A stretch of DNA of 64,000 nt from Paludibacteraceae bacterium (lineage in GTDB: Bacteria; Bacteroidota; Bacteroidia; Bacteroidales; Paludibacteraceae): positions 124,001-188,000 of the forward strand of contig JAFZPM010000046.1 of the NCBI GenBank assembly GCA_017550335.1, read 5' to 3'. Positions 46,506 to 55,401 of this stretch are shown one piece after another. A program made the translations under genes and the position numbers. The stretch's first letter is position 1; each line of letters opens with the position of its first letter. The notes below the pieces were generated by a model. It was given only the letters and a program-made list of their open reading frames with translations. It did not search any database and was not told the DNA's origin.

Positions 46506-46660
46506 GGAAAAAAAATTAAATTTCTATGGACGAATTGAAAGAATTACTATTGATATTTGTGTGAATTATGGCTGTGCACATCATGTACTTTTATACACTT
46601 ATTGATTTTCGTTGCCTTTGATGCTCCGATGTCAGCTGGGGAGGAGGGATCTATACGTCT

Positions 46661-49348
46661 TTAATACCAAGCCGGATAGTCTGTCGCGGTTGTCCGTTTT
46701 TCCCACTTCAGGTCTTGTAGCATGGATGAGTTGACACCGATGAAGAAGTTGAATCCTTGGTTGCTGCCGAAAGGAATGAAATTCAGGCTTGCGGACCAGC
46801 AGTGTAGGCTTCTGTGGATACCGCAGGATGTGTATGACAGCTCTTTGTTGATGAAGTCATATCCGGAGCTGAAGGAGAATCCCCATTTGTCCGTGAAGTT
46901 GAAACTTCCGGAGAAGTTCAGTGTCTGCGTGAGACGTTGTTCGAATTCCAATCGTTCTTTGTCGAATACATAATCTCCGTATGCGATGGAGTAGGAGAAG
47001 TTGATGTTCCAAGGCAACTTGTATTTGAAGTAGCCGTCCTCGTCGTATTGACTGTCCGTTAACCCCTCTTTCTCAGCATTTTCCACTTGGTTGTCGTACA
47101 ACATGTCATCCACGGTCTCCGCATTGTAGTCGACCTCCTCTTCTTTCTTTTTCTTTGTCCCTTTCCTGAAGGTGTTGTCGCTGAAGGAGTAGTTGAATGA
47201 TGTCCTGGCGCTAGTGAGCCTGGCGAGCCTGCCGTTCCGTTCCATCTCCGAAGTGGTGGACTTGTAATATTGTCCGCTCTCGTTGAGTTTGTAGGTGTAT
47301 GGACAGAAGTTTCCGGACACGTTCAGGTATATGTTTTTCGGGAATTTCAGCCTTAATGAGGCGGAAATGTCTGACCATGGCGCTTCGTCCTCCTCGGCGA
47401 ACATGTTGTAGCCGGTTGAGAATGACAGGTTGTCGATGAGGGATATCTTTTTGTATCCTGTCGAGTCCTTGTCAGACCTCACCTTCATCTCTATGTTGTT
47501 GGAGAGGCTCAGGTTGATGATGCCGCTTCCGTTGCTGGTCGGTCCTCCGTAATAGTTGCCCGTGTAGTAGCAGTATCTTGTCGTGTCGATGGAGCCGTCC
47601 TTCAGTATCTTGTAATAGTTGTTGTAGTAGTCTTGTCCGAAAGCGGGGAATGGATGGTCCATCTTCGGGGTGAAGGTGACGCCCGCGCTAGGTTGCAACA
47701 CGTGGCGTATCATGCTGATCTTCTTTCCTATGATAGGTTGGAAGAAACCGTATAGTTGGGTGCTGAAGTTCAACGAGGCGCTCATGTCGTTGATGCGGTA
47801 GAATCCGTTCTTGACGATCTGATCCACCTCTTGTTTCTCGTTGTTCCACTCTTGCTCGGTCCTTTTGAAGTACCACTTCTCGTTGTAGCTGAAGCTTGGT
47901 GTGATGATGAGGTATTTCAGGGCGGTGTATGAGGCGCCGATGCTTGCCTGGTTCTTGATGCCGTTGTTCCAGTCCTTGATGAGGTTCTGCTCGAACAACT
48001 TGTCTTGCTTCGTCGATATGTAGTTGTCGAAGTTCATGTTGTAGTTGAGATAGATCTTCTCGAACCACTTGTCCTTTCCGGTCTTCTTCTCCTTCTTGAA
48101 TGGGTACAGACGTTTCATGTTGAGATATAGGGTCGGCAACTTCAACGAGAGCGTGGAGTCGCTTTGCCTTTGGTTCAACGTGACGTTTGTCGTGAGGGTG
48201 AACGCCGATTCGGGGAATCTGTATGTGTAGTTAATGCTGGACGATTTGTTGTTCTCTCCATACACGGATGGGTTATAGTGCGCGCTCGTGTTGTTCTTGT
48301 TATAGGAACTTGAAGTGAAGTTGACCGATGCGGAGAAGGTGCGGAACGGGTTCGCTTTCGGGTCCTGCGTGTGCGTCCATGTGACCTTCAGGTCGTTCAT
48401 CTGCGTGTAGTCTGGCATGCTCTTCTCGCTGTTGACGGTGGATTGGTAGCTCACGTAGAAGTTTCCGTTGAATTTGTATTTCTTCTTGTAGCGCGTCGAA
48501 CCGTTGACGCCCCAGGAGCCTTTCGTGTAGATGTCCGCGCGTAGTGCGAAGTCGAAATATTGGCTGAGGGCGAAATAATAACCTCCGTTCTTAAGGTAGA
48601 AGCCGCGTGCGGACTCCTCTCCGAACGTTGGCATGAGTAGTCCTGACGAGTATTTCTCCGAGAATGGGAAGAATCCGAATGGTATCGCTAACGGCAGGGG
48701 CACGTCCGCGATGACCAAGTAGGCGGGTCCCGCCACGATATATTCTTTCGGCCGCACTTTCGCTTGCGTGAGGTTGAGGTAGAAGTGCGGATGTTCGTGG
48801 TGGTCGCAGGTGGTGTACTTTCCGTCTTTCATCAGGAAGGTGTTGTCCTCCAGTTTCTTGGCTTTCTCGCTGGTCACGTATCCCTCGCCCTGTTGGGTCA
48901 CCACGTTGCGGATCAATCCTTTCTTCGTCTCGTAGTTGAAGTCTATGCTGTGGGATTCGTAGCTCTCGTTGCCGTCCTTGAAGATGGGGCGGTGCGTCTC
49001 TGCTCCCGCGGAGTCGTAGCCACACCGCGCGTGGACGATGGTGCTGTCCGTGTTCAGTTCGATGTGGTCCGCGGTGAGCTCCATCTTCTCATACGTGATT
49101 TTGGCGTCTCCATATAGGAAGGCGTGTCCGTCCGCATAGAATATGATTGAGTCTTTCGCGAAATAGTTGACGTTGGATTTCACCGCATCTTTTGAAATTT
49201 TAACTTTTTTTATAGTGCTATCCGGAGCATCCGCGGTGACTTTTAGGGTGTCGCTCTCCGTTTTTTCCGCATGGATTTCGCCGAATTGAAGGGGTAAAAG
49301 CCCTGCGATGAATAATAATAAATATGTTATGTATCTTTGTGCCAACAA
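46661..49348 (-). CDS. lptD: LPS-assembly outer-membrane protein LptD, Bacteroidota type
   Basis: Protein of 895 residues that inserts lipopolysaccharide into the outer leaflet of the outer membrane. A signal-like segment (YLLLFIAGLLPLQFGEIHAE) is followed by an OstA/LptA-like N-terminal domain with YGDAKITYEKMELTADHIEL near residue 80 and the SYESHSIDFNYETKKGLIRN motif near 130 (split: SYESHSIDFNY, ETKKGLIRN). A conserved LptD block is VADVPLPLAIPFGFFPFSE-like: VPLPLAIPFGFFPF near 215. The rest is a large beta barrel. No ATG is available; the start is a TTG at 49348 or 49345. A short acidic/basic loop (GTKKKKEEEVDYN) is present near residue 735. Confidence 0.92.
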   Translation of the reverse strand: MLAQRYITYLLLFIAGLLPLQFGEIHAEKTESDTLKVTADAPDSTIKKVKISKDAVKSNVNYFAKDSIIFYADGHAFLYGDAKITYEKMELTADHIELNTDSTIVHARCGYDSAGAETHRPIFKDGNESYESHSIDFNYETKKGLIRNVVTQQGEGYVTSEKAKKLEDNTFLMKDGKYTTCDHHEHPHFYLNLTQAKVRPKEYIVAGPAYLVIADVPLPLAIPFGFFPFSEKYSSGLLMPTFGEESARGFYLKNGGYYFALSQYFDFALRADIYTKGSWGVNGSTRYKKKYKFNGNFYVSYQSTVNSEKSMPDYTQMNDLKVTWTHTQDPKANPFRTFSASVNFTSSSYNKNNTSAHYNPSVYGENNKSSSINYTYRFPESAFTLTTNVTLNQRQSDSTLSLKLPTLYLNMKRLYPFKKEKKTGKDKWFEKIYLNYNMNFDNYISTKQDKLFEQNLIKDWNNGIKNQASIGASYTALKYLIITPSFSYNEKWYFKRTEQEWNNEKQEVDQIVKNGFYRINDMSASLNFSTQLYGFFQPIIGKKISMIRHVLQPSAGVTFTPKMDHPFPAFGQDYYNNYYKILKDGSIDTTRYCYYTGNYYGGPTSNGSGIINLSLSNNIEMKVRSDKDSTGYKKISLIDNLSFSTGYNMFAEEDEAPWSDISASLRLKFPKNIYLNVSGNFCPYTYKLNESGQYYKSTTSEMERNGRLARLTSARTSFNYSFSDNTFRKGTKKKKEEEVDYNAETVDDMLYDNQVENAEKEGLTDSQYDEDGYFKYKLPWNINFSYSIAYGDYVFDKERLEFEQRLTQTLNFSGSFNFTDKWGFSFSSGYDFINKELSYTSCGIHRSLHCWSASLNFIPFGSNQGFNFFIGVNSSMLQDLKWEKRTTATDYPAWY

Positions 49349-49382
49349 TTTACTTATTAATAATTGCGCTATAAATTTTATG

Positions 49383-49390
49383 CAAATCTA
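49383..49390 (-). promoter_or_regulatory. -7 promoter element of lptD
   Basis: TAGATTTG on the minus strand matches TANNTTTG exactly and lies 34 bp before the TTG start of lptD. It is only 12 bp from the opposing amidase promoter element. Confidence 0.45.
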
Positions 49391-49402
49391 AGAATATTTT
49401 CC

Positions 49403-49410
49403 TATTTTTG
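49403..49410 (+). promoter_or_regulatory. -7 promoter element of the amidase gene
   Basis: TATTTTTG matches TANNTTTG exactly, with TATG (49379-49382) 20 bp upstream as a partial -33 element. The start codon is 25 bp downstream. Confidence 0.5.
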
Positions 49411-49435
49411 CCATACAATTATTAAAAGATAGGTT

Positions 49436-50773
49436 TTGGAAAAAAATTCTTCATTCACGAAGCGCATTTCCCTGATGGTGTGCTTCCTATTTTTAGGTTT
49501 CGCCATGGCTTGGTCTGGCGAGAAACCTTTTATTGTCGTGATTGATGCCGGCCATGGGGGAAAGGACCCTGGCGCGTCTGGATATGTTCTGAAACTGAAA
49601 GAGAAGGATATCAATCTGAAGACCGCCCTCAAGTTGGGCGACCTGCTTTCCAAGGAGAAGAATGTGAAGGTGCTATATACAAGGAAGAAGGATGTCTTCA
49701 TTCCGTTGGATGACCGTGCGCAGATTGCCAACAAGGCGAAGGCGGACCTCTTCATCTCCATCCATGTCAATGCGGCGGAGAACCGTTCCGCTAGGGGCAC
49801 GGAGTCGTATGCTGTCGGTTCCTCATCGGCCAACCTGGAGGTGGCGAAGCGGGAGAACGCCGTGATGTTGTACGAGTCCGACTATAAGACGAAGTACCGT
49901 GGTTTCGATCCGAACAGCACGGAGTCTTATATCATGTTTGATTTCCTTCAGTCCAAATATATGGAACAGAGTGTCTCTTTCGCTTCCCGCATCGAAGACA
50001 ACTTCACGAAGCTCGGACGGTCGAGCCGTGGCGTCAAGCAGGCCGGCTTCTGGGTGCTCAAACAGGCTGCCATGCCTGCTGTGCTGGTTGAGCTGGGATA
50101 CATCTCTAATAAGGATGAGGAGGCTTTCCTGGCGAAGGACAAGAACTTGGACAAGTTGGCGGGTGCCATCGCGAAGGCGTTCGTCCAATATAAGGATAAA
50201 CGGGACAAACGCAACTCTGACGGGTATAAGGACAAGGACGCTAATAGCAAGCCGGAAGTTCTCCCTGACGCACAGGAGGTGAAGAAGGACCCTGTGAAGA
50301 CGGAGGAACGTACAGCCCCTTCTGCCGTGGATGGCAAGACCCAGGAGGATAAAACCTCGGCTCCTGTGGATGGTAAAAAGGAGTCGGATAAGACTCCGGC
50401 TGTGAACGAGGAGCCTAAGCAGGTTCAGCCTTCCGCTAATGAGGGTGAGAAACAATTGCCGGAGGAAAAGAAAGCCACACCGGTCGAGCCTGCGGCCCCT
50501 CAGATCTATTTCGCCGTCCAGTTCTGTAGTTCCAACGTGGCGAAACCGTTGGATTGCAAGGATTTCAAGAAATGTGTCCCTGCCCAAGAATTTGTGGAGA
50601 CGGGTACTTTCAAATATAAGTATGTGTATGGAAAGGCTTCCACCTTTGAGGAAGGTGTGAAACTCCGTGATGAGGTGAAAACTGTCTTTAAGGACGCTTT
50701 CCTCGTCGTCATAAAGGATGGGAAGAAACTTCCGATGGAGGAGGCTAGACAATATTTCAAGAGTAGCAAATAA
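49436..50773 (+). CDS. N-acetylmuramoyl-L-alanine amidase with SPOR-like C-terminus, TTG start
   Basis: Protein of 445 residues that cleaves the amide bond between MurNAc and the stem peptide. The TTG start gives a basic n-region and signal peptide (MEKNSSFTKRIS then LMVCFLFLGFAMAW); the next ATG (49475) would remove all basic residues. Amidase_3 zinc motifs are VVIDAGHGGKDPGASG (His, near residue 40), a Glu after TARGTESY-like RSARGTESY, SIHVNAAENR (second His) and VLVELGYISNKDEE (catalytic Glu). A Pro/Lys/Glu-rich linker (about residues 250-350) leads to a SPOR-like domain (YFAVQFCSSNVAKP). Confidence 0.93.
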   Translation: MEKNSSFTKRISLMVCFLFLGFAMAWSGEKPFIVVIDAGHGGKDPGASGYVLKLKEKDINLKTALKLGDLLSKEKNVKVLYTRKKDVFIPLDDRAQIANKAKADLFISIHVNAAENRSARGTESYAVGSSSANLEVAKRENAVMLYESDYKTKYRGFDPNSTESYIMFDFLQSKYMEQSVSFASRIEDNFTKLGRSSRGVKQAGFWVLKQAAMPAVLVELGYISNKDEEAFLAKDKNLDKLAGAIAKAFVQYKDKRDKRNSDGYKDKDANSKPEVLPDAQEVKKDPVKTEERTAPSAVDGKTQEDKTSAPVDGKKESDKTPAVNEEPKQVQPSANEGEKQLPEEKKATPVEPAAPQIYFAVQFCSSNVAKPLDCKDFKKCVPAQEFVETGTFKYKYVYGKASTFEEGVKLRDEVKTVFKDAFLVVIKDGKKLPMEEARQYFKSSK

Positions 50774-50801
50774 TAATTTTAGGTGAAAAAATATTAAGGA
50801 T

Positions 50802-51707
50802 ATGGACTTTAAAATCAGTAAAGAGCTTCAAATTGGTTTGTTGGTGATCATAACCATCGCGGTTACTTTTTTCGGTGTGAATTATTTGAAGGGAATCAAC
50901 ATCTTTAACCCTACTAATTATTATTATCTTAAGCTAGAACGCATTAATGGATTGGTCGAGACGAATGATGTGACGATCAGAGGATATAAGGTCGGATTGG
51001 TGAAGAAAATCGTTTATGATTATGAGAACCCATCCTCCGATGTGCTCGTTGTGCTTCAGGTGGATGACGATCTGAGGATTCCTGTGGGCTCCAGGGCCGC
51101 TTTGGTCTCTTCCTTGATCGGTACGCCTTCCATCGAGTTGCATTTGGATACTACTGGCACGGAATCGATTTATCGCCGTGGAGATACAATCCCTTCCTAT
51201 ATCGACGAGGGTATCTTTAGTTCGCTTACGGAGGAAGTTATGCCTCGTATCCAAACCATTATCCCTCAGTTGGACTCTCTGATCATCTCCTTACATGCTA
51301 TTGCGGAGAACAAGACGATCGAGTCCTCTTTGGCGAACATTAACTCCATCACGAAGAACCTGAACCATGCCTCTGTGGGTCTCAACAAAATCGTGGATAA
51401 GGATGTCCCTCAGTTGTGCAACAACATCAATGGCGTGATGGGTAACCTGAATGTTGTCAGCACCAATTTGAAGGGCGTTGATTTCAAAGGAACGTTCAGC
51501 CAATTGAATAAAACCCTTTTGGGCGTGCAGGGCGTGACGGACAAATTGAACAACGGTTCCGGCACCCTTGGTTTGTTGCTCACGAACAGGGATTTGTATG
51601 ATAATTTGAATACCACGGTGGTGAGTGCGAACGATCTTGTCGTGGACCTGAAAGCACACCCTAAACGTTACATCAATGTTTCTGTTTTTGGAAGAAAAAG
51701 TGAATGA
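50802..51707 (+). CDS. MCE/MlaD-family lipid transport protein
   Basis: Protein of 301 residues with a single N-terminal membrane helix (IGLLVIITIAVTFFGVNYL) followed by an MCE domain, residues about 38-115 (NGLVETNDVTIRGYKVGLVK, then IPVGSRAALVSSLIGTPSIEL). The rest is a helical region (residues 130-300) rich in Asn, Leu and Ser that probably assembles into a hexameric tunnel. It works as the periplasmic component of an Mla-like ABC system moving phospholipids between membranes. The permease and ATPase genes are not in this window. It lies 28 bp after the amidase gene. Confidence 0.93.
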   Translation: MDFKISKELQIGLLVIITIAVTFFGVNYLKGINIFNPTNYYYLKLERINGLVETNDVTIRGYKVGLVKKIVYDYENPSSDVLVVLQVDDDLRIPVGSRAALVSSLIGTPSIELHLDTTGTESIYRRGDTIPSYIDEGIFSSLTEEVMPRIQTIIPQLDSLIISLHAIAENKTIESSLANINSITKNLNHASVGLNKIVDKDVPQLCNNINGVMGNLNVVSTNLKGVDFKGTFSQLNKTLLGVQGVTDKLNNGSGTLGLLLTNRDLYDNLNTTVVSANDLVVDLKAHPKRYINVSVFGRKSE

Positions 51708-51957
51708 GCGTGAAGCCCTTTATTAATCGTTTATCTATGAACATTTTAATTTGGTAATGCACTTGTATTTTGTTGATTTTCAGTGTGTTAGTGTATGAAT
51801 TTGAAATACAGTTAATTAAGTTTTTTTTTTATTAGCAAGTGAATTATCGTTTTTTTTTTAGAAAAAATTAGACAAAATTTGTAATGCAAATTGAAATGTA
51901 AATGAATAAAGCATTTCGGGGATTTTGAAGATTTTTCTCGGGTGTTTTTGTGTTAAT
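51708..51957. other. AT-rich 250 bp region upstream of dnaA
   Basis: No gene. Long T and A runs (for example at 51822-51832 and 51851-51860) and several TTAATTAA/AATTTG-like stretches. I see no clear consensus DnaA boxes (TTATCCACA) here on either strand, so oriC cannot be assigned. Confidence 0.4.
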
Positions 51958-53364
51958 ATGAACGAGTATAGAGAAATGGAAGTAAAAGAACATGTCCGTT
52001 TATGGAATGAGTGTCTGGCGGTATTCAAAGATAACATACCGTCCTCCGCTTTTGAGACTTGGTTTAAGCCAATCGTTCCGGAGAGTTGGGAGAATAAGAC
52101 GCTGACCATAATTGTTCCGAGCAATTTTTATGCTGAATTTTTGGATGAGCACTACAGCGATCTGATGAAACAGACCTTCAAGAGGGTCATGGGGGATGGC
52201 ACGAGGCTCACCTATGATATTATTCAGGAAGCTGCCACCCAAACCATGGTGGAACGGAATAGTGGACATGTCATTCCAGTCAAGGGCTCTGCCGGCGATG
52301 ACTCTTACAATCCTTTCCCGGAACGTTCCAACAGGAAACGCATCGAGCCGCAGTTGAATCCTCATTACACGTTCGATACTTTTGTGGAAGGCGCATGCAA
52401 TAAGCTCGCCCGTTCCGCTGGCTTGGCGATCGCCGAGGCTCCAGGTAAGAACACATTCAATCCTATATTCATCTATGGTGGTTCCGGCATGGGTAAGACC
52501 CACTTGGCTCAGGCGATCGGTTGGGCTACGTTGGAGAAACACCCGGAGAAGAAGGTCCTCTATGTCGATTCCAACAGGTTCCAGGCTCAATATACGGACG
52601 CTCACTTGCGTAACTGCGTGAACGATTTCATCGCTTTCTACCAAATGGTGGATCTGCTGATCGTTGACGACATCCAGTTCTTCGCCGGTAAGACGGGTAC
52701 ACAGAACATCTTCTTCCAGATATTCAACCAACTGCAATTGAACGGCAAACAAATCGTTTTGGTCGCCGACCAGTCTCCGAAGTTGTTGCAGGGCTTGGAT
52801 GACCGTATGTTGACCCGCTTCCGCTGGGGATTGAACGCCGAACTGGAGCAGCCTAGCACAGAGACGAGAAGGGCGATCCTGAAGTCGAAAGTGAAGACGG
52901 ATGGATTGATCATCCCTGACAATGTGATCGATTACATCGCTGAGCATGTCTCCGACAGCGTCCGTGAATTGGAGGGTGTCGTCAACTCGCTCTTGGCTCA
53001 GTCTACGTTGACGGATGCCGAGATCAATATGGAATTGGTCAGCAAGGTGGTCAGCTCCTTGGTGTCCGCCCCGGAAAGGACGGTGACTGTGGCTTCCATC
53101 CAGGAGATGGTTTGCAACTATTACGGGTTGGAACCTCGCATGCTGCAGTCTAACTCCCGCAAGCGTGAGGTGGTGCAGGCTCGTCAGATTGCCATGTTCC
53201 TCTCCCGTAAGTACACGAAGGTTTCCTTGTCCAGCATCGGTGAGCAGATCGGTAACCGTGACCATGCGACCGTGCTCTACGCCTGCAAGGCGATCCAGAA
53301 CCTCGTGGAGGTGGATAAGGAGGTGCACCGTAGCGTGGAAGCCATCGAGGCCTCTTTGAAGTGA
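51958..53364 (+). CDS. dnaA: Chromosomal replication initiator protein DnaA
   Basis: Protein of 468 residues. Domain I (VRLWNECLAVFKDNIPSSAF) is followed by a linker, then the AAA+ domain: Walker A GGSGMGKTHL near residue 175, Walker B LLIVDDIQFF near 235, and RMLTRFRWG as the sensor/arginine-finger region. The DNA-binding domain IV signature IGNRDHATVLYAC is near residue 430. Starts at ATG 51958 or 51976 are both possible; a TTG at 51925 is less likely. The protein binds DnaA boxes and opens the origin. It is downstream of the MCE gene but separated by 250 bp. Confidence 0.97.
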   Translation: MNEYREMEVKEHVRLWNECLAVFKDNIPSSAFETWFKPIVPESWENKTLTIIVPSNFYAEFLDEHYSDLMKQTFKRVMGDGTRLTYDIIQEAATQTMVERNSGHVIPVKGSAGDDSYNPFPERSNRKRIEPQLNPHYTFDTFVEGACNKLARSAGLAIAEAPGKNTFNPIFIYGGSGMGKTHLAQAIGWATLEKHPEKKVLYVDSNRFQAQYTDAHLRNCVNDFIAFYQMVDLLIVDDIQFFAGKTGTQNIFFQIFNQLQLNGKQIVLVADQSPKLLQGLDDRMLTRFRWGLNAELEQPSTETRRAILKSKVKTDGLIIPDNVIDYIAEHVSDSVRELEGVVNSLLAQSTLTDAEINMELVSKVVSSLVSAPERTVTVASIQEMVCNYYGLEPRMLQSNSRKREVVQARQIAMFLSRKYTKVSLSSIGEQIGNRDHATVLYACKAIQNLVEVDKEVHRSVEAIEASLK

Positions 53365-53384
53365 TAATTTTTTTCGTATATTTG
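53355..53384 (+). promoter_or_regulatory. Promoter of the gene following dnaA
   Basis: TTTG (53355-53358) in the last codons of dnaA, an 18 bp spacer, then TATATTTG (53377-53384), an exact TANNTTTG match. The spacer is one base shorter than usual. Confidence 0.55.
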
Positions 53385-53408
53385 TCGCATTAAATAAATT
53401 ATTAGGAA

Positions 53409-53960
53409 ATGGTTTTTAAGTTTATCCTTTTGTCCGACGAAGTGGACGATTTTTTGAGGGAAATACACATCGATTCCGATGCGACTTTTCTGGAACTGAA
53501 CAATGCTATCCTCGATAGCGTCGGATATACGAAAGATCAGATGACCTCTTTCCTCATCTGCAACGACTATTGGGAGGCAGAGCAGGAGATCACCCTCATG
53601 GAGATGGATACCTCCTCCGATGTGGATAGCTTGGTCATGGACCGTGTCCGCGTGGAGGAATTCGCTTCCGAGGAGGGACAAAAACTACGTTTCGTTTTCG
53701 ACATGATGAACGAACGCTCTTTCTTTATGGAACTGAAGGAGGTGAAGACGCGTGAGTCTTTGCCTGCGCCGATCTGCAAGCGCTCGAAGGGTAACCCTCC
53801 GGCTCAGGTGCTCGACGGTCTCTTCATGGATGTTCCCGAGGTGAAGGCGGGCGACCTCGATCTGGATGGCTTGGATGAATTCGGTGGTGACGAGGATTTC
53901 AACGAGGATGACCTCGATAATCTTAGCATCAACGACAATTATTTCGAGGACCAGATGTGA
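53409..53960 (+). CDS. PRiA4b ORF-3/IS1096 TnpR-like family protein
   Basis: Protein of 183 residues. The N-terminal 110 residues (FKFILLSDEVDDFLREIHIDSDATFLELNNAIL-like, with LNNAILDSVGYTKDQMTSF, then MDRVRVEEFASEEGQKLRFVFD) match the plasmid pRiA4b ORF-3-like fold (PF07929), also found as a passenger gene in IS1096. In Bacteroidota it is a stable chromosomal gene of unknown function, so the mobile-element label is misleading. The C-terminus is strongly acidic (GGDEDFNEDDLDNLSINDN). It has its own promoter right after dnaA. Confidence 0.75.
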   Translation: MVFKFILLSDEVDDFLREIHIDSDATFLELNNAILDSVGYTKDQMTSFLICNDYWEAEQEITLMEMDTSSDVDSLVMDRVRVEEFASEEGQKLRFVFDMMNERSFFMELKEVKTRESLPAPICKRSKGNPPAQVLDGLFMDVPEVKAGDLDLDGLDEFGGDEDFNEDDLDNLSINDNYFEDQM

Positions 53961-54094
53961 TTTTTTTTGCTTGTTTTGTCTGCGATATATAGAGTTTCTA
54001 AGAGTTAATTCTAATTTTGACTGAATATTTTTTTTTAGTTGTCCGATAAATGCTTATTTTTGGACATGATTTAGTACCATAAAAAATATTGCAT

Positions 54095-54496
54095 ATGAAA
54101 AGGTGTTTTTTGGCGATAATCGTTTTGCTCGTTTCCGCTCTTACTGTGACGCTCAGCGCACAGAAAAAGGTGAACGGGAAGGTGTTGACTGAGGTTAAGG
54201 AATGGCGCTTGGAGAATGGTAAGAAGAAGATCGACCACGTCACGAAATATGACGCTCAGGGCAACAAAACCGAAGAGATTGAATATACCAAGGTGGGGGA
54301 CCAAAAATCCCGCACAGTCTATAAATACAATGAAAAGGGAAAGTGCATAGAGGAACAACACTTTGATGAGTTCAATAAGTTGGAGAAGACCGTGCAGTAT
54401 CAATACAACGAGTTCGGCAAGAAACAATCCGCCCGTACTCTCTTCCCTAATGGCAAACTGAAATCGGAAAAAGTGTACGAATACATCACGGAATAG
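54095..54496 (+). CDS. Small secreted protein with YD-type repeats
   Basis: Protein of 133 residues with signal peptide MKRCFLAIIVLLVSALTVTLSA. The rest has repeated units of about 22 residues resembling YD/YwqK-type beta repeats: KYDAQGNKTEEIEYTK, YKYNEKGKCIEEQHFDEF, QYNEFGKKQSARTLFPNGK. It is probably a periplasmic or surface beta-sheet protein of unknown ligand. The stop is six bases before the VTC polymerase start, so it seems to be the first gene of that operon. A TATTTTTG element at 54055-54062 may be its -7. Confidence 0.7.
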   Translation: MKRCFLAIIVLLVSALTVTLSAQKKVNGKVLTEVKEWRLENGKKKIDHVTKYDAQGNKTEEIEYTKVGDQKSRTVYKYNEKGKCIEEQHFDEFNKLEKTVQYQYNEFGKKQSARTLFPNGKLKSEKVYEYITE

Positions 54497-54502
54497 GCTA
54501 AG

Positions 54503-55351
54503 ATGGGAGACGTCGTTGATATCATAGAGGAGAAAGTTGTTGCGCCGGCTATCGCCGAACAAGATGGGACGGACGGTATCTTGATGTCTGGGAAGGAGAG
54601 CATCGTCGAGACCATTGACGCTAAGCTCGCCGCACTTGATCCTATCACGTTGGAGGAGATGAGCGGTATCCGCCTGATGAACAGGATCGATACCAAGTTC
54701 CTCGTGAACGTGCGTAACCTGCCTACTTTGCTGGAGATGGCGAAGCAGGACTACTACGTACAACGTATCGGTGACCTCCGTAAAGCTTTCTATCGGACAC
54801 TCTATTACGATACCCCTGAGGCGACGATGTATGTCGTCCACCAAGACGGCAAGTTAAATCGTCAGAAGATCCGTGTGCGGGAATATGTGGAGTCTAATCT
54901 GATGTTCCTTGAGGTCAAAAAGAAGAACAATAAGGGTAGAACTTCCAAAAAACGTATCACAATCACTGACGAGAATGTGCTGCACAACGAGGAGGCCATC
55001 GCTTTCCTCGACGAGAAGTCCAAGTTCAAGATGAATGAAATCGACTTCCGCCTGCGGAATAGCTTCTTCCGCATCACATTGGTGAACAAGGAGAAGTCGG
55101 AGCGTCTCACCATTGACTTCAACATCAATTTCGAGAATTGTGTCACTGGGGTGAAGAACACGATCCCTAAGCTCTGCATCGTCGAGGTGAAACAGGACGG
55201 AAACGCCCATTCGCACTTCAAGGATTACCTCGCTTCCCTGCGTATCAAGAAACGTAGCATCAGCAAGTATTGCTTGGGCATGGTGCTTACCGACCCTTCC
55301 CTGAAATACAATCGGTTCAAGGAGAAGATCAGGTACATAAACAAGCTGTAG
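54503..55351 (+). CDS. VTC-domain polyphosphate polymerase-like protein
   Basis: Protein of 282 residues. From about residue 50 a VTC/CYTH-like tunnel domain is visible: RLMNRIDTKFLVNVRN, YRTLYYDTPE, RQKIRVREYVES, FLEVKKKNNKGRTSKKRI, DFRLRNSFFRITLV and CIVEVKQDG. These Lys/Arg/Glu positions line the tunnel that makes polyphosphate from ATP in yeast Vtc4. No membrane helix; the first 45 residues are acidic and unrelated. In bacteria the gene is often next to a DUF4956 membrane protein, as here. Enzyme activity is inferred from the motifs. Confidence 0.88.
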   Translation: MGDVVDIIEEKVVAPAIAEQDGTDGILMSGKESIVETIDAKLAALDPITLEEMSGIRLMNRIDTKFLVNVRNLPTLLEMAKQDYYVQRIGDLRKAFYRTLYYDTPEATMYVVHQDGKLNRQKIRVREYVESNLMFLEVKKKNNKGRTSKKRITITDENVLHNEEAIAFLDEKSKFKMNEIDFRLRNSFFRITLVNKEKSERLTIDFNINFENCVTGVKNTIPKLCIVEVKQDGNAHSHFKDYLASLRIKKRSISKYCLGMVLTDPSLKYNRFKEKIRYINKL

Positions 55352-55401
55352 CTTAGGTCCGATTATACTTTTTAGAAAATAAAATATTTAATTATACAAT
55401 T

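Noticed and set aside
51708..51957. Candidate oriC
   Set aside because: No consensus DnaA boxes could be seen, so only the AT-rich region was recorded.
52000..53328. 442-codon minus-strand open frame opposite dnaA
   Set aside because: Fully antisense to a conserved dnaA gene; shadow frame.
53409..53960. Label as transposon passenger because of the IS1096 TnpR-like fold
   Set aside because: No transposase, inverted repeats or composition change nearby; a normal chromosomal gene is more likely.
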